Assembly: GCA_037176885.1 (NCBI GenBank)
Contig: JAWWNJ010000016.1
Span: forward strand, 62,001 to 126,000
Direction of reading: 5' to 3'
DNA: 64,000 nucleotides
From: Favolaschia claudopus
Taxonomy: Eukaryota > Basidiomycota > Agaricomycetes > Agaricales > Mycenaceae
The translations under genes were made by a program, and so were the position numbers. Under the pieces are notes generated by a model that did no database searches, had not been told where the DNA came from, and worked only from the letters and a program-made list of their open reading frames with translations. This document shows, in pieces, positions 11,929 to 22,485 of the stretch (the first letter of the stretch is position 1; each line of letters begins with the position of its first letter).

Positions 11929-14318
11929 CTACGATAACTTCACGCGCCACGAACTCGGGGACAACGCTGAAAAATAATCGGATCAGGGACTCTCAGCAGA
12001 TAAATACGGAGGACACACGAACCTTGCAATCTCCAAGCAGTAGGAGTGGTATAGAGAACGAGGAAAACAACGCCAAAGATCATGCAAGAGGTTGAAACGA
12101 GGTAATAGCCGTCTCTAACGACGAGACAGGTACCGTCGAGGTCAGCGCATAGCGCCTTCCCGCGTTGGGAAACACACTCCGTTGCAGCTGTGAATAGATT
12201 GATCAGGTCATTGAGGGCATGATGACAAACAAGGTGGGATTCACCTTCACCAAGATATGATGAGTCGTCTACCAACTGACAGGTGGCAATAGTGAACTTG
12301 TCGATACCTGATAGAATATCAGACTTGCTGCGATAAACGAGAGAAATAATGAAGCACGTACTCTTCAGCACGAACCACTTGGGCCACATTGTTCCGATGT
12401 TGGAGAAAGTATTGAGAAGCTATCGCGGAATTCAGGAATTTAGAAGGGAATAGACCGTTAACAAAACACACCGTCATGTAGGTGCCACCGATTACAGGAT
12501 CGCTTATCCGCGTGAAGAAAGCGGAGCTGCCCACAAACTGGATAGTCCTGTATGATCGGATTGCAGGTAAGCATAGCTAGGTAGCCGGGAAAGAGTAGAT
12601 ATTCATACGAGGTGAAGGATGTCAGGATCGTGTGTATGACCAGAAAAACAAAAAAGCCAGCGGAGACAGGGGGACTCGGGAACCAATAGACAATGAGCAT
12701 CGCTGTCAAGGCAAACCCTATCCGAGGCCAGAACGTGTATAACCACGGCCGCAGTGGATACTCGCCGCGCGACCACCTGGAGCCGACCAGCCAGCCAGCG
12801 ACGATTTGGAAGGGAAAGTTGATGAGGACTGCAACAGCAAGGTCCTCTCGCTGCAGTCCCTTCTCCACCATCTTCAGTGAGGTCGCAGCGTCATTGGCGG
12901 CGAAGCCGATCTTCCCGAATATAAACATGAAAGCGAGGGCTTGAATATCTGTTTTAGTATGTTAGTGAAACCGAGTGCATCAACACTGGAACAAGGCGTA
13001 CGCCGCATTTTGCACATGCTCCATATCTGCTTATACACCTGCCTAATGGCGATCTTTGAGTTGGTAGCCTCCTCTTTGCGCTCAATACAGCCACCTGTGA
13101 GTTCATGGAGCGGAGTGACACGAAGAAGACCACCGACCTCTTTCTTGAATAGCAGCCAAACACAGACGCTATAAGAAACGAAACACCAGAATCTGAGATA
13201 GGCGGACAGCGTGAGCCGTGGTATGCCCCATTTTTCACTAGAAACAGTATTCAGAGATTGAGTGAAGAAGGAAGAACGAGAGCGTCCTTACGCGATAGTC
13301 TCGCTATTCAAAGCAAGAAAGACGGTATAGGAGGTAAAATATCCGGTGTTCAGACCAATGGTCTGACAAGTAGATGCGTACGATAGATTTTCAGGCGAAA
13401 GGAGCGTGAGCGTCCAGCCATCTACGGCAATGTCTGGATAATAAATCAATACTCTGCTGAGAGGTGAGCGAGTCAAGGCATACCTTGCGTCGCGGAAAAA
13501 AATACCAGCGCGGTAAAGACATTCGTGAGATGGGTGACATGGTGGCTTGGCTAAGAGAAACCAGCATATTAATAAACAGCGCGCTGGGGATAACGGGCAA
13601 CTCACATTGTCCATTAGACGTTGTATATTGAGGGAAATGTATAGCATCAGAGTCCCGGTGATGAGCTGCATTGGGATTATCCAAGACTTCCGACGACCGA
13701 AGGAGGAAAAGAAGACGGAGTCGACAATCGGCGACCATAATAATTTCAGCGAGTATGGGTATCCACAGAGCGCGAATGTCGCGAGCTGCGAATACGACAG
13801 CTGCTTCTGCAAAATGAATGGCATGGAGCCTATGAAAATAAACAAAGTGGCTAGCGCAGGAAGCATTCGCCACTCACCTAAAGCAAGACCCAGCTTGGAG
13901 TTGATTGTAAGCAGAGAACAAAATTTCGTAGAAAGGAAGTATCATACTGGGATGCCTTGAATCAAATCTAATTATGCGTCAGCCCAAGAGCAGTGCGGCG
14001 CGGAAGACACGTACAAAGAACACACAAAAGGACCATCGCCCGCTTGTCCTCCGCAGGAATCGGCTGCTGCGAACGTTCTACAACCCCATATCCATCCTCA
14101 AGCCCTTCAGCGTATCTCCTCCTCTCCTCCTCATCAAGCAACGTCACCTCCGCGTCCCCCTCATCCTCCTCCTCCTCCTCCCCCAGACCATCAAGGTCAG
14201 CTTCGAATTTTCGATACAAAGAAAACCTGGGCGTGCGGGGCGAGAACCTGCCAGCATGTGGCGTGAATCTAGGAGTTCGCGGCGAAAGGGCAATGTTCTG
14301 AAAATTTGTGTCGTCCAT
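11929..14318 (-). CDS. Acetyl-CoA transporter, AT-1/SLC33A1-like major facilitator
   Basis: Polytopic membrane protein predicted to bring acetyl-CoA into the ER/Golgi lumen, where it would supply acetylation. The N-terminal cytosolic tail holds repeated Pro/Arg motifs (SPRTPRF) followed by an acidic run. Family hallmarks come next: GSMPFILQKQLSYSQLATFALCGYPYSLKLLWSPIVD (read here as two halves, the second including KLLWSPIVDS), GRRKSWIIPMQL, DIAVDGWTLTLL, and C-terminal FFTRISDPVIGGTYMT and TMWPKWFVLK. About 10-12 hydrophobic helices can be counted. The last exon joins at WRLQ to give a short tail ending at the stop at 11929. At least eight short introns are present; I did not fix every junction. 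Start 14318 is the ATG before the acidic tail. Function is by family analogy. Confidence 0.87.
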
Positions 14319-15252
14319 TCCAGTGGAGGGCGAAGGGGAAGGGAGGCACCCAGCTCCGGCCGCAGGGGGAAAGCTCGCAAATAAGGCTCATGCAAGTGAT
14401 GCGATGACGGAACCATCAAGCAACGTCGATCAGAGGGGCGCCTATTAATAGCCTGTCGCCAAGGATATGTGCGAAATTGCCGCACCTTCGTCCTTTTGGT
14501 GGCACTGGCAGTGGTGGCAGCTTGCAGCGGCGGCCGCGGTAAGTACTTGAGCTGTTTTCTCGTCGTATTGAGGGTACTCGACTTCAAATCTCTTTCTCAT
14601 GCGCTACACATCGTTGGGTGCCCTGTATGCGTTGGGCATTTTTCTCATTCAGTTCGTCTCTGATACTCGAAGTACTCCCATTGCCCACATCTGTTGATTC
14701 TCCGCGGTGTCAGTGTGTGTCCCGAAGAGTAGCGGAAACCATCACCTGAGCTTTCCACTGGAAAAACACCGTTCTCGCAAAGCACACAAGCGATACAGAC
14801 TATGGAAACCACATCCAGAGCAAAAGATAGCGGCCCGTCGAGAACCCGAGAAGTGCCTGGCAGGCGGTCCAACGCAAGCATCGAAGATATCAATGAACAG
14901 AGGTACAAGCACCGACATTCAAGCAAGGCGTGATTCCTCACACTCGACTATATTTACCCTTCACTCTGGTGGGTGTGTGCTGGAATTGCGAAGATGACTG
15001 GAACAGCGAAACGGAAACCCGCCTTCACAACTAAGATGAAGACTGGAACTCGACAAAATTAGCTCCGAACCTCTAAATTAAGGAGATCAGCGGGAGTCTG
15101 AGAGGAAAAGCCGACGCACATAGTAACCGGTGGCCGAGGCAGGCGGCACGCCGTGACGGCCCCAGCGTAGCAAGGAACGGAAGTACAACAAAGATGTTAG
15201 TTGGTTAATAAATAAGGGAGCAATACAAATGTATTTCAGTCTTCGTCAGCAT
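14319..15252. other. Intergenic, transporter upstream region
   Basis: About 930 bp. A short plus-strand frame at 14469 encodes a hydrophobic leader-like start (MRNCRTFVLLVALAVVAAC) followed by a GTAAGT donor, but no second exon could be assembled, so no gene is called. The rest holds no recognisable coding signal; a promoter for the transporter is expected at the left end. Confidence 0.35.
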
Positions 15253-16897
15253 CTAATAATATTGACCATCGTGATCCTCTTGCTTCACCTTCGCCTTACC
15301 CTTGCCTACACAACTGAATTAATAGGGCTCAAAGAGCGAGATAGAAACAGTCACCTTTCACAGCGCGAGTTGCTCTGGGTTTCGCAGCTGTTGCTCGCGT
15401 GCGCTTCGGCGCTGGCGCAGCGACTGCAGGGAGAGCCGGCGCTGCTGCCATAAACATCGCTGCCCATTGAGCATAATTGAAGGGAACAGCTGGTCCCGCA
15501 GCCATTCCACCGATTACTCCGAGCCCACCTAGCGGCGCGACAATCGGAGGCGCGACCACGGGCAGTCGATACGCGTGCGCGTTGTAAGAATTTTGGAATT
15601 CCACTACCTGTATGCAACCAACCCGGTAAATTGCTACTACGAGCGATGGAGCGGAGGCACTCACATATCGAGGGACGACAAGGTCGGCATACTTAACGAC
15701 GTACACTCCTGCATTCATCGTCCAAGACTCGTGGCCATTTTGACCAAGCGGAGCAGGAACTGCCTGCGAGACTGAAAATAATCATGTCGTCGCGGGCAGG
15801 CCGATAAGTGTCGGTCGGGACTCACTCTTGGGCGATGTGCGTCCGGGAATTACTGCGCGCGCGACATCAGTTGCTACAGGGTTAAGAATTCAAAGAGGGA
15901 ATGGGGCCTACCGCGACACATGAACATCCGTGACGCGCCTTGAGTGTATGAAAGCGATGTACTCGGCGAAGTCGCAAGGTAGATGCCAATACCGCATGCC
16001 GCGCCGTTCACCATTTGCACGCCAGGCGAGACACCAGGTATCAGAAACCCGTTCTGTAACAGATTCATCACAGAGTAAGTGTACATTCGTTTCAAGATCG
16101 TACCTCGAGGATTGGCTGAATATTAGCTTCAGCAGTGCCATGAAAGAGGTTCATTTCGGTAGCATCGATCCCAAGAGAAACGAGCTGGGCTTTGGCGGCT
16201 TCGAAGCGTGCTTCCAGCTTCGCATTGACAAACCATTGCACTAGTACACGAAGATGGTCAATGAATGATTCCATGACTTGATGGGCAGACCGACCTGTCT
16301 TGACCTTGAGCCCGCCTGCAATAGCTTGTTCAAAGTCTTTCTTGACTACTTCCAAGCTGCAGAACCTGGGTGAGGAAGAAGCACAAAACAGCGAAAGACA
16401 GCTAACCGTTCTGCGTTGTCCGGATCGTCGTCTCCTTCAATCGTCTTTCCATCCGCGTCAACGACAACCCTAAACACGATGCCATCGTCGGGGACATCCT
16501 GGCTGCCGGCAAGCTGCCTTCGCTTCTCTGCCATTTTCTGGTCCATTTCTTGGAGACGGGCAACAAGCTTCAAACTCCTTTCCTCGATCTTAGCGGCCTG
16601 CTTCTGCGCAATTGCATCTTCGTCTTCCCACTTCTTCTGTAGTGCCATGGCCATGGCATGGTCGTCGTGATCTTGGGGTACCGAACGAGGCACTTTGGGT
16701 TTCGGGGTAGCCTCAACAATGTCTATGTCAGAGTCAGGGGATTCGGCTCGGTAGCGTTTCTTGTCAGCTTTTGGGCGCCGCGGAGTGTTGACGATGGTGG
16801 AGGGCCCAGCGAGCGGTTTGCGTGGGGAGGCCTCGATGATTTCAATAAAATCGTCATCGTCGTCGATGTCGCTGTCGATCCAGATAACGGACGCCAT
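15253..16897 (-). CDS. PARP catalytic-domain protein, probable mono-ADP-ribosyltransferase or inactive
   Basis: Seven exons: 16897-16407, 16356-16104, 16053-15912, 15873-15826, 15771-15665, 15607-15355 and 15305-15253. They sum to 1347 nt (448 aa). The N-terminal ~180 residues are acidic and low complexity (short DIDDDDDFIEI-type patches, KKRY-type basic motifs) with a coiled-coil-like stretch around KWEDEDAIAQKQAAKIEE. The PARP catalytic domain covers residues ~190-365: MNLFHGTAEANIQPIL (donor-site His), GFLIPGVSP, GIGIYLATSPSTSLSYT (donor-site Tyr) and AGVYVVKYADLVVPRYVVEF. The third triad position, normally Glu, reads Val (GVYVV). The C-terminal tail is Ala/Pro-rich, then basic, ending KVKQEDHDGQYY. 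No WWE, BRCT or zinc finger seen. It is divergently transcribed from the rhamnosidase gene. Confidence 0.85.
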
Positions 16898-17511
16898 ACG
16901 AGACAAAGAACTTGAAGTTAGGAGGTTGGTGGTTAAGCGAGGCAGTGTAACACTAACAGTAGTGACCGTGACAGTATTGACGCGTTGTTTGGCGCCCATG
17001 CACGTGTGCGTCGTGAAATTGTACTTTCCCGCGCATCGAGTTCCGTCGATCCGGAACACGTCTTCGAGACATGTTCCCAAGTCGGACTCGTTCAAAATAA
17101 TTATTAAATCTCATTTTCAACATCTTTCAAGACTTCTTGCCATGCGCGTCATTCTCTCTCAGTCCTCCAAGCTTAAATGCGTGGTTCAATTCATCTCAAT
17201 CGCATCGCCGAAACTCTAGAGGACACTATGCACGCAATGGGAGCTTGGCAATAATATCGGTGGTCGATCATGATGTAGCCCTCCCTCTCGCATATCCACC
17301 TCGCTTTGATGGCGGGCAATGTGATTTCCAAGTGTTTGCCAACCCATGACCGGTTTCGAAGTCGCCCACCGCCTGGTTTTTGGCATGTTACAGTCAAGTT
17401 ACGGTGGATGACGAAGACGAGTTCGGTTGTCAATATGCCAACTGCGGGACGCGCCGTATTCAAAAAGCTCTCGAAAGCGCAACGAAAGCGGCTTGCTTTC
17501 TCCGCACCAAC
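16898..17511. promoter_or_regulatory. Divergent promoter region between PARP-like and rhamnosidase-like genes
   Basis: About 610 bp separate the two start codons, which point away from each other, so both promoters must lie here. I see no obvious TATA element and cannot place individual sites. An open plus-strand frame crosses its right half into the rhamnosidase start, but it lacks domain support. Confidence 0.5.
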
Positions 17512-19922
17512 ATGCTGCGGGCTCTATCCTTCGTGATTTGCACTGCAGCTCTCAGCGCAGCACTGGCGCCGCCAGGGCCTTGGGACTCGTTCAACTACGC
17601 TCCAGACTCTAAAATCGTGAAGCCGGTCACTGTTCGCACCGTCAGCGGGACCGTTCAAGGAGCAAATGGTCTCGTCGAAAACTCGGAAGCACAGGCGACC
17701 TTCTCCGGCGATGGATCCTACGTCGTACTGGACTGGGGCAAAGAGGTTGGCGGTATCCTCTCGCTAACCATCGACTCGGCAGATCCGTCGTCCCAATTTT
17801 CACTCTCTTTCACCGAATCCCCCCTCTTCATCAGTCCCTTCAAATCTGACGACTCTGTCAACGTAATATACACCCAGGACGCTGACGGCGTTCAAACTTT
17901 CGGTCCCTCTCTTCAAACCGGGCTGCTCAGACAGACTATTGGGCAACAGCGACCCGGTTTCCGTTACTCGACGATTGTATCAAACAACGATGCTCCGCTG
18001 ACCATCTCAAATATCTCTCTCGAGATTACGTTCATGCCCCACCGTGATGATTTGAGAGCGTATGGTGGATACTTCTATGCGTCGGATCCGGGGTTTCACG
18101 ACGAAGACTTTTTGACGAAGCTGTGGTATGCGGGTAGGTTTGAAGAGTACTGTCGCAGGTTCAACTATCCTAATGCAGGTCTGTAGGCGCATACACAGTA
18201 CAGACGAATACAATCGATTCTCAACAGGCCAGGAGGAACGGGAACAGTGAGTAACAGTTGCAGTCTCTACTCCGCCTAATTCTTGGAACAGAGGGATGGT
18301 CGAACGACGCCTCTGGTGGACCCGTGGATGGTCCAATCTTGGTCGACGGAGCGAAACGGGACCGGTATGTGATTCCAGACATTTGATTCATTATTCCAAC
18401 GAACTCAATCATTCTCGACAGGAACGTTTGGCCAGGTCATTCCGTTTCACTCTTCTATCTTCAGCCTGATATTGACATAACGTTACGTTTAGGTGACTGC
18501 GGTATCGCTAGCCACACCGAATTCGTCGCCCTTGACGATCTCCTCCCCACCAAGAACGCCCTCACCGTTATGTTCACCACGCAAGACTCCAACTCCGGCG
18601 AACTCGGATACTCCGGCCCACCGAACAACGCTCGTGGCAGCGATACCTACAACGCCTGGTCGCTCATAGGGACGCACAACTACTACTTGTACACCGGCGA
18701 TCTGGACTTTGTGAAGTTCGTGTGGGCGAATTATACGAAGGCTGTCGCGTTTTTGGAAAGCCAAGTAGATAGCACGGGTTTGGCAAATGTTCCTCAAGGG
18801 TTGGCGAACGACTGGGGCAGAGACGGTGGAGGCGGGCATAACTCCGTTTTCAACGCGCTTCTCTATCGGGTTGGTTTGGTTTCTGTCGTTCCGCAATCAT
18901 ACTCACAACTTCATTTGTTTACAGACTCTCGTCACCGCCTCCGATCTTGCTACCCAGCTCGGCGACACTACCCTCGCCTCCGGCTACCTCACCAACGCCA
19001 CGCTCCTCAAGCGAGCGTATAACGCCCTCCTTTGGGACGAGTCGGCGGGAATGTTCCGCGACAACGACTCACCCGACAGTCATCACCCGCAGGACGGCAA
19101 CTCGGTCGCGGTTCTGTTCAACCTTACTACCTCCGCGTCGCAGAATGAACAGATCAGCGAAGGGTTGACGCAGTATTGGACGCCCATTGGGCCGCTGAGC
19201 CCGGAGTTGGCGGATACGATCATTCCGTTCATAGGCGGATTCGAGGTAATTGTTTTTCGAATAGAGAATTCGGATCTCCAATATACCGCATAGGTACAAG
19301 CGCACTTCATCGCCGGTCAGGGTGAACGCGCCATCGATCTGCTTGAAAAGGAATGGGGATACATGCTTTATACTAACATCAGCGTCGGATCAACGCTACT
19401 CGAGGGATTCACCGCTAATGGATCTCTTGGGTGAATATTTTCTTTGTTTTCGGTTTGATTCGCGGCATTCATTTCGGTCCTTCAGGTATCGTGCTGCTTC
19501 CGGTTACGATTTCGACCACTCCTACACCAGCCATGCGCACGGATGGTCAACCGGTGATTACTTATTTATTTTCGTGTGTTATTTTCTTACACGGATTATC
19601 AGGTCCTACGCCAGCATTGACGTTCCACGTCCTCGGGATTCAACTTTCTACCGCCCAAGGCGCAACGTGGCGCATAGCGCCTGTGCTGAGCGGTCTTCCC
19701 TCTGCGGAAGGCGGCCTGACGACCGGGCTGGGCTTCTTCAGCGTCAAGTGGACCTCTGAATCTGGGACCCTGACGCTGACGGTCGACACGCCGGAGGGAA
19801 CCAAGGGCGTAGTGCGTGTCCCTGGGCATGGATCGATAACCGTAGACGACGCGGTCCAAGACACTCAAGGTGATGAAGTGGAGTTGAGCGGGGGAAAGCA
19901 CACAATTACGCGGTCTGTGTAG
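17512..19922 (+). CDS. Secreted alpha-L-rhamnosidase-like glycoside hydrolase (GH78-type six-hairpin)
   Basis: Predicted extracellular enzyme that removes L-rhamnose or related residues from plant or microbial glycans. The start at 17512 was chosen because it opens with a signal peptide (MLRALSFVICTAALSAALA); an upstream in-frame extension has none. A beta-sandwich-like N-terminal part holds SYVVLDWGKEVGGILSLTID. The (alpha/alpha)6 barrel follows, with CGIASHTEF-like sequence after the intron near 18490, SYNAWSLIGTHNYYLYTGD-like sequence, GLANDWGRDGGGGHNS (acidic residues typical of the catalytic region), TLLKRAYNALLWDE, DGNSVAVLFNL and SYTSHAHGWSTGPT. The C-terminal beta domain ends TITRSV. 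At least six introns of ordinary size. About 700 aa after splicing, typical of fungal members. No frameshift seen. Confidence 0.87.
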
Positions 19923-19957
19923 AATTGAACTTGAACCGTGGGAGTCTTAAAATGAAC
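19923..19957. other. Rhamnosidase 3' flank
   Basis: Short spacer between the rhamnosidase stop and the end of the coding relic on the other strand; nothing else visible. Confidence 0.3.
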
Positions 19958-20305
19958 TTACGACATTTGAGTTGGAAATTTCATCGAGCTCTCAAAAGTT
20001 CGCTGCAGCTGATGCTGAAGTGCGGTGACTGTGGAGGCTGACTGGCCGCCATGATAATAATATACGAAAGAAATTTCGGAGGAGACAAAACACCACCAAA
20101 CAGTGTTTGACAGCTCAACACCCGTGTCCAGAATAGGAAGGTGCTCAATCTTGGCTTCCGCCTGCACCATCCATGTTCCTTTCTCTTTAGATGAGAGGGC
20201 TACTGAAAGCTTGAAAACAACTTCCACTTGTCAGATTTGTCCGGCTCTTTCAATGATGACTGCAGTCTCCCATCCACTTTCGGTTCCCTACCCCACTGTA
20301 CTGTG
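19958..20305 (-). pseudogene. Truncated coding relic of unrecognised protein
   Basis: On the minus strand two adjoining open stretches have protein-like composition in different frames. The upstream part (TVQWGREPKVDGRLQ ... KEPDKSDK) runs into stop after a short distance. One base away in phase, the frame EVVFKLSVALSSKEKGTWM ... KIEHLPILDTGVEL continues to a stop at 19958. A one-base shift between them, with no clear intron, suggests a decayed gene. The upstream end stops where the 180-bp repeat copy begins (20309), so the repeat probably interrupted it. I do not recognise the family. Confidence 0.35.
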
Positions 20306-20308
20306 AGA

Positions 20309-20490
20309 CAGGTTATGGTTCCCGCTACCTCGGTGCCACCGAAGGGGTATTTGCTTCCCAAGTGTGCAGGACAGCAGCATTTTTGCTTCGCCTGCTCCGA
20401 TTTCACTTGTTTTCTTCGATCAACTTGGCGTTTTTTCAAATCTACTGCTCCCGGGGCCTCTGCTCTTGGCACGATGAAACGGTGCGTGTG
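20309..20490 (+). repeat. Solitary copy of dispersed ~180-bp repeat
   Basis: Begins CAGGTTATGGTTCCCGCTA. It then follows the same order of motifs as the tandem copies at 38937-39470: GTGCCACCGA, GATTTCACTTGTTTTCTTC, CAACTTGGCGTTTTTTC and CTGCTCCC. The left boundary is sharp where the minus-strand coding relic ends; the right boundary is by eye. No coding capacity or terminal inverted repeat found. Confidence 0.75.
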
Positions 20491-20545
20491 GGTGTAGGCG
20501 TGAAATATACCGAAATATAAAATCACTAAATCTAATCCAATACGA

Positions 20546-20562
20546 CGTGTGTGTGTGTGTGT
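20546..20562. repeat. GT microsatellite
   Basis: Run of about eight GT/TG dinucleotides directly visible after TACGAC. No function assigned. Confidence 0.8.
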
Positions 20563-20589
20563 TCGGGGTGGCGGGAGCACGTATCGTCC

Positions 20590-22300
20590 CTCAGAATACT
20601 TGTGCAAGCTTCAATCAATCAAGGTCGCTACGTTTGAGCGGGACGAACTACTAGATTGTCTAGCGAGAACGTAGCGGGCAAAACGATTCGCAGCGGGAGA
20701 AGCGAAGAGTCACTCTTTCTGAGACTTCGAAATGAGAAATTCTGAGTCTAGCGGGGAGGGTCTCCGTGCCAATAGAAAAGCGTCGCCCGGTAATGGATCG
20801 TCAACCGGGAAGAAGCTTTCTGGATGACAACCGGCGGGCAGAAGGCGCGGCTCAGCGGGACGGGGTTCTTATTCAACTGGCGCGGCTCTGGCAAGGAGCG
20901 GGGCTCTTACGTCGATGGCGCGGACACTAACAGTGGCCGGGGCACTTACACCACTACGCGGCGGCGAGCTCGAACGGGGGTCTTTGAATACCGCGGAACG
21001 GCAGGGCACACGGGGCGTCGACGGCGCGGAATCAAGCACGAACGGGGGTCTTGGTTATACCGCGGAACTGCAAGAGACGGGGCCTCGTATTTCAGGAGGG
21101 CGCGGGCTCAAAGGCTGGCGGGGCTCTCAAAGTTCTGGCGGCTCGGTATGCCACAAGTCTTTCCGTATCACTCGAGTCTCTCTCAGATATCAAGTCTAGT
21201 CTCTTTCAAAGCTTCAATTCAAATTCTAGAGTCCGCTACAAACTGCCCTTGTCTACGGGTAGGTAATTGACTGAGTAACAAAAAGTACACCGGGAGATTA
21301 AATACATGCAGCGGGAGCAGAAACAACCAAATAAAATCGTGATGAGAGAGTGTCCAAGTTTGATGCCGCGCCCGCTGGGAACCAATGGTATATTCAGGAT
21401 TGCGAGTCGTGAGTGAAAAGACTGCCTCCCGGAGCAAGTCCATGCGGGCGGGTGGGTATTGCGCCTTATTGCAGTGCAATGGCGTGCTGGTTGCCATGTC
21501 TCCAGGGAGAGACACGAAATATCTTCTTCATAATGGCTGCTTGCCGCTGGTCGAGTAAAGGCCAAGGTTGCCTCCCGCCATCCGTGCTGGTGGCGGTTTG
21601 AGTGCGGTCAAGTTCTTCTGAGTTCTTCTGTCATCAGGAAAGAGGCTCCCGCTTGAAGCAGGACAAGCCGATATAATCCAAGGGTTCGCCACTCGCCGAG
21701 AGACTCCCCGATATCAACGGTATTTGACACCGGCATCGTCGGTTGGTCTCCCCGCTAGTGAACCCGAGGCAGCCGATGCTCCCCGTCTGATCCAGTCCAC
21801 TCGCCGGCCCTAGTCGGGTCCTCGGCGATAAGCCCGCTGCTCGTGTAGGATCAAGTCTTCCTTGATCTGGCCCTCCCGTGAGGCCTTGTTTGACCCGCCT
21901 AAGGTGATGTTCCCGGCGGCATATCCCCGCCAGTACTAATGAGTTCGTCTGTCCGTCCGTCTGATTCGTCGATGGTGGTTCGGCGGGTTAGCACCTAACA
22001 TCGGGGTTTTGGTAATTCCTCTTGGTGGCCTCCGGCACCTTAAGGCAACGGTTTCCCGCTACGCTCTCGGCCCAACAGTAGTAGTAGTTGAAGACAGAGT
22101 CCCGTTCCCATGTTTAGGGAGACGTCGCTAAGCTCCCGCTACCAGATGATGATGTCCCGCTGGCTTATCGGCCATCTTAAGCAATAAGATACTACCCTCG
22201 AGGTAGAGTATATCTTCTGTGATCCTAGCCTTACTTCCTCCCGCTGATAGGTACAGAAATTGATAAATTTCTGTGGTTTCATGCATAGCCGCTGAGCGGC
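20590..22300. repeat. Repeat-like region with recurrent AGCGGG / CCCGCT motifs, no gene
   Basis: AGCGGG recurs on the plus strand near 20637, 20673, 20692, 20750, 20854 and 21310. Its complement CCCGCT recurs near 21648, 21751, 21833, 22055, 22135, 22156 and 22238. Between 20824 and 21130 short GC-rich phrases such as GGCGCGG, GGGGCTCT and CGGGGGTCTT also recur imperfectly. Open frames here are Gly/Arg-rich and look like products of the repeats. I see no protein domain or tRNA fold. It could be an old array or decayed mobile element. Confidence 0.45.
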
Positions 22301-22422
22301 CCTATCAACGAATCACTGCAAAATAGCTGACACAGCTCATGGCCGACCTCACAGCAAGCTATTTCAGGAATATTGTTCACCTCATGAGGGGATCATTGTT
22401 CTCTCAAGTAGCCGTGCCAAGA

Positions 22423-22485
22423 AGGTGCCAAGAAGCCATTAGGGGAAGTCAAAGAAGACTTTTCTCGGGTAGCGCGTGTGATAGT
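22423..22485 (+). repeat. Repeat shared with 3' flank of second NLR locus
   Basis: CCAAGAAGCCATTAGGGGAA followed by GTCAAAGA and later CGTGTGATA matches, with a few changes, the segment at 39858-39918. Each copy lies downstream of an NLR-like gene (about 0.35 kb and 0.9 kb from the stops), so the duplication that made the paralogues probably included 3' flanking DNA. Confidence 0.6.

Noticed and set aside
14469..14663. Small plus-strand frame with a leader-like start (MRNCRTFVLLVALAVV)
   Set aside because: Followed by a donor site, but no second exon or domain could be found; too short to support.
16898..17095. N-terminal extension of the PARP-like protein to 17095
   Set aside because: The extra residues are Thr/Val-rich and unlike the family. 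The ATG at 16897 starts MASVIWIDSD, followed by the acidic tract, and is the better start.
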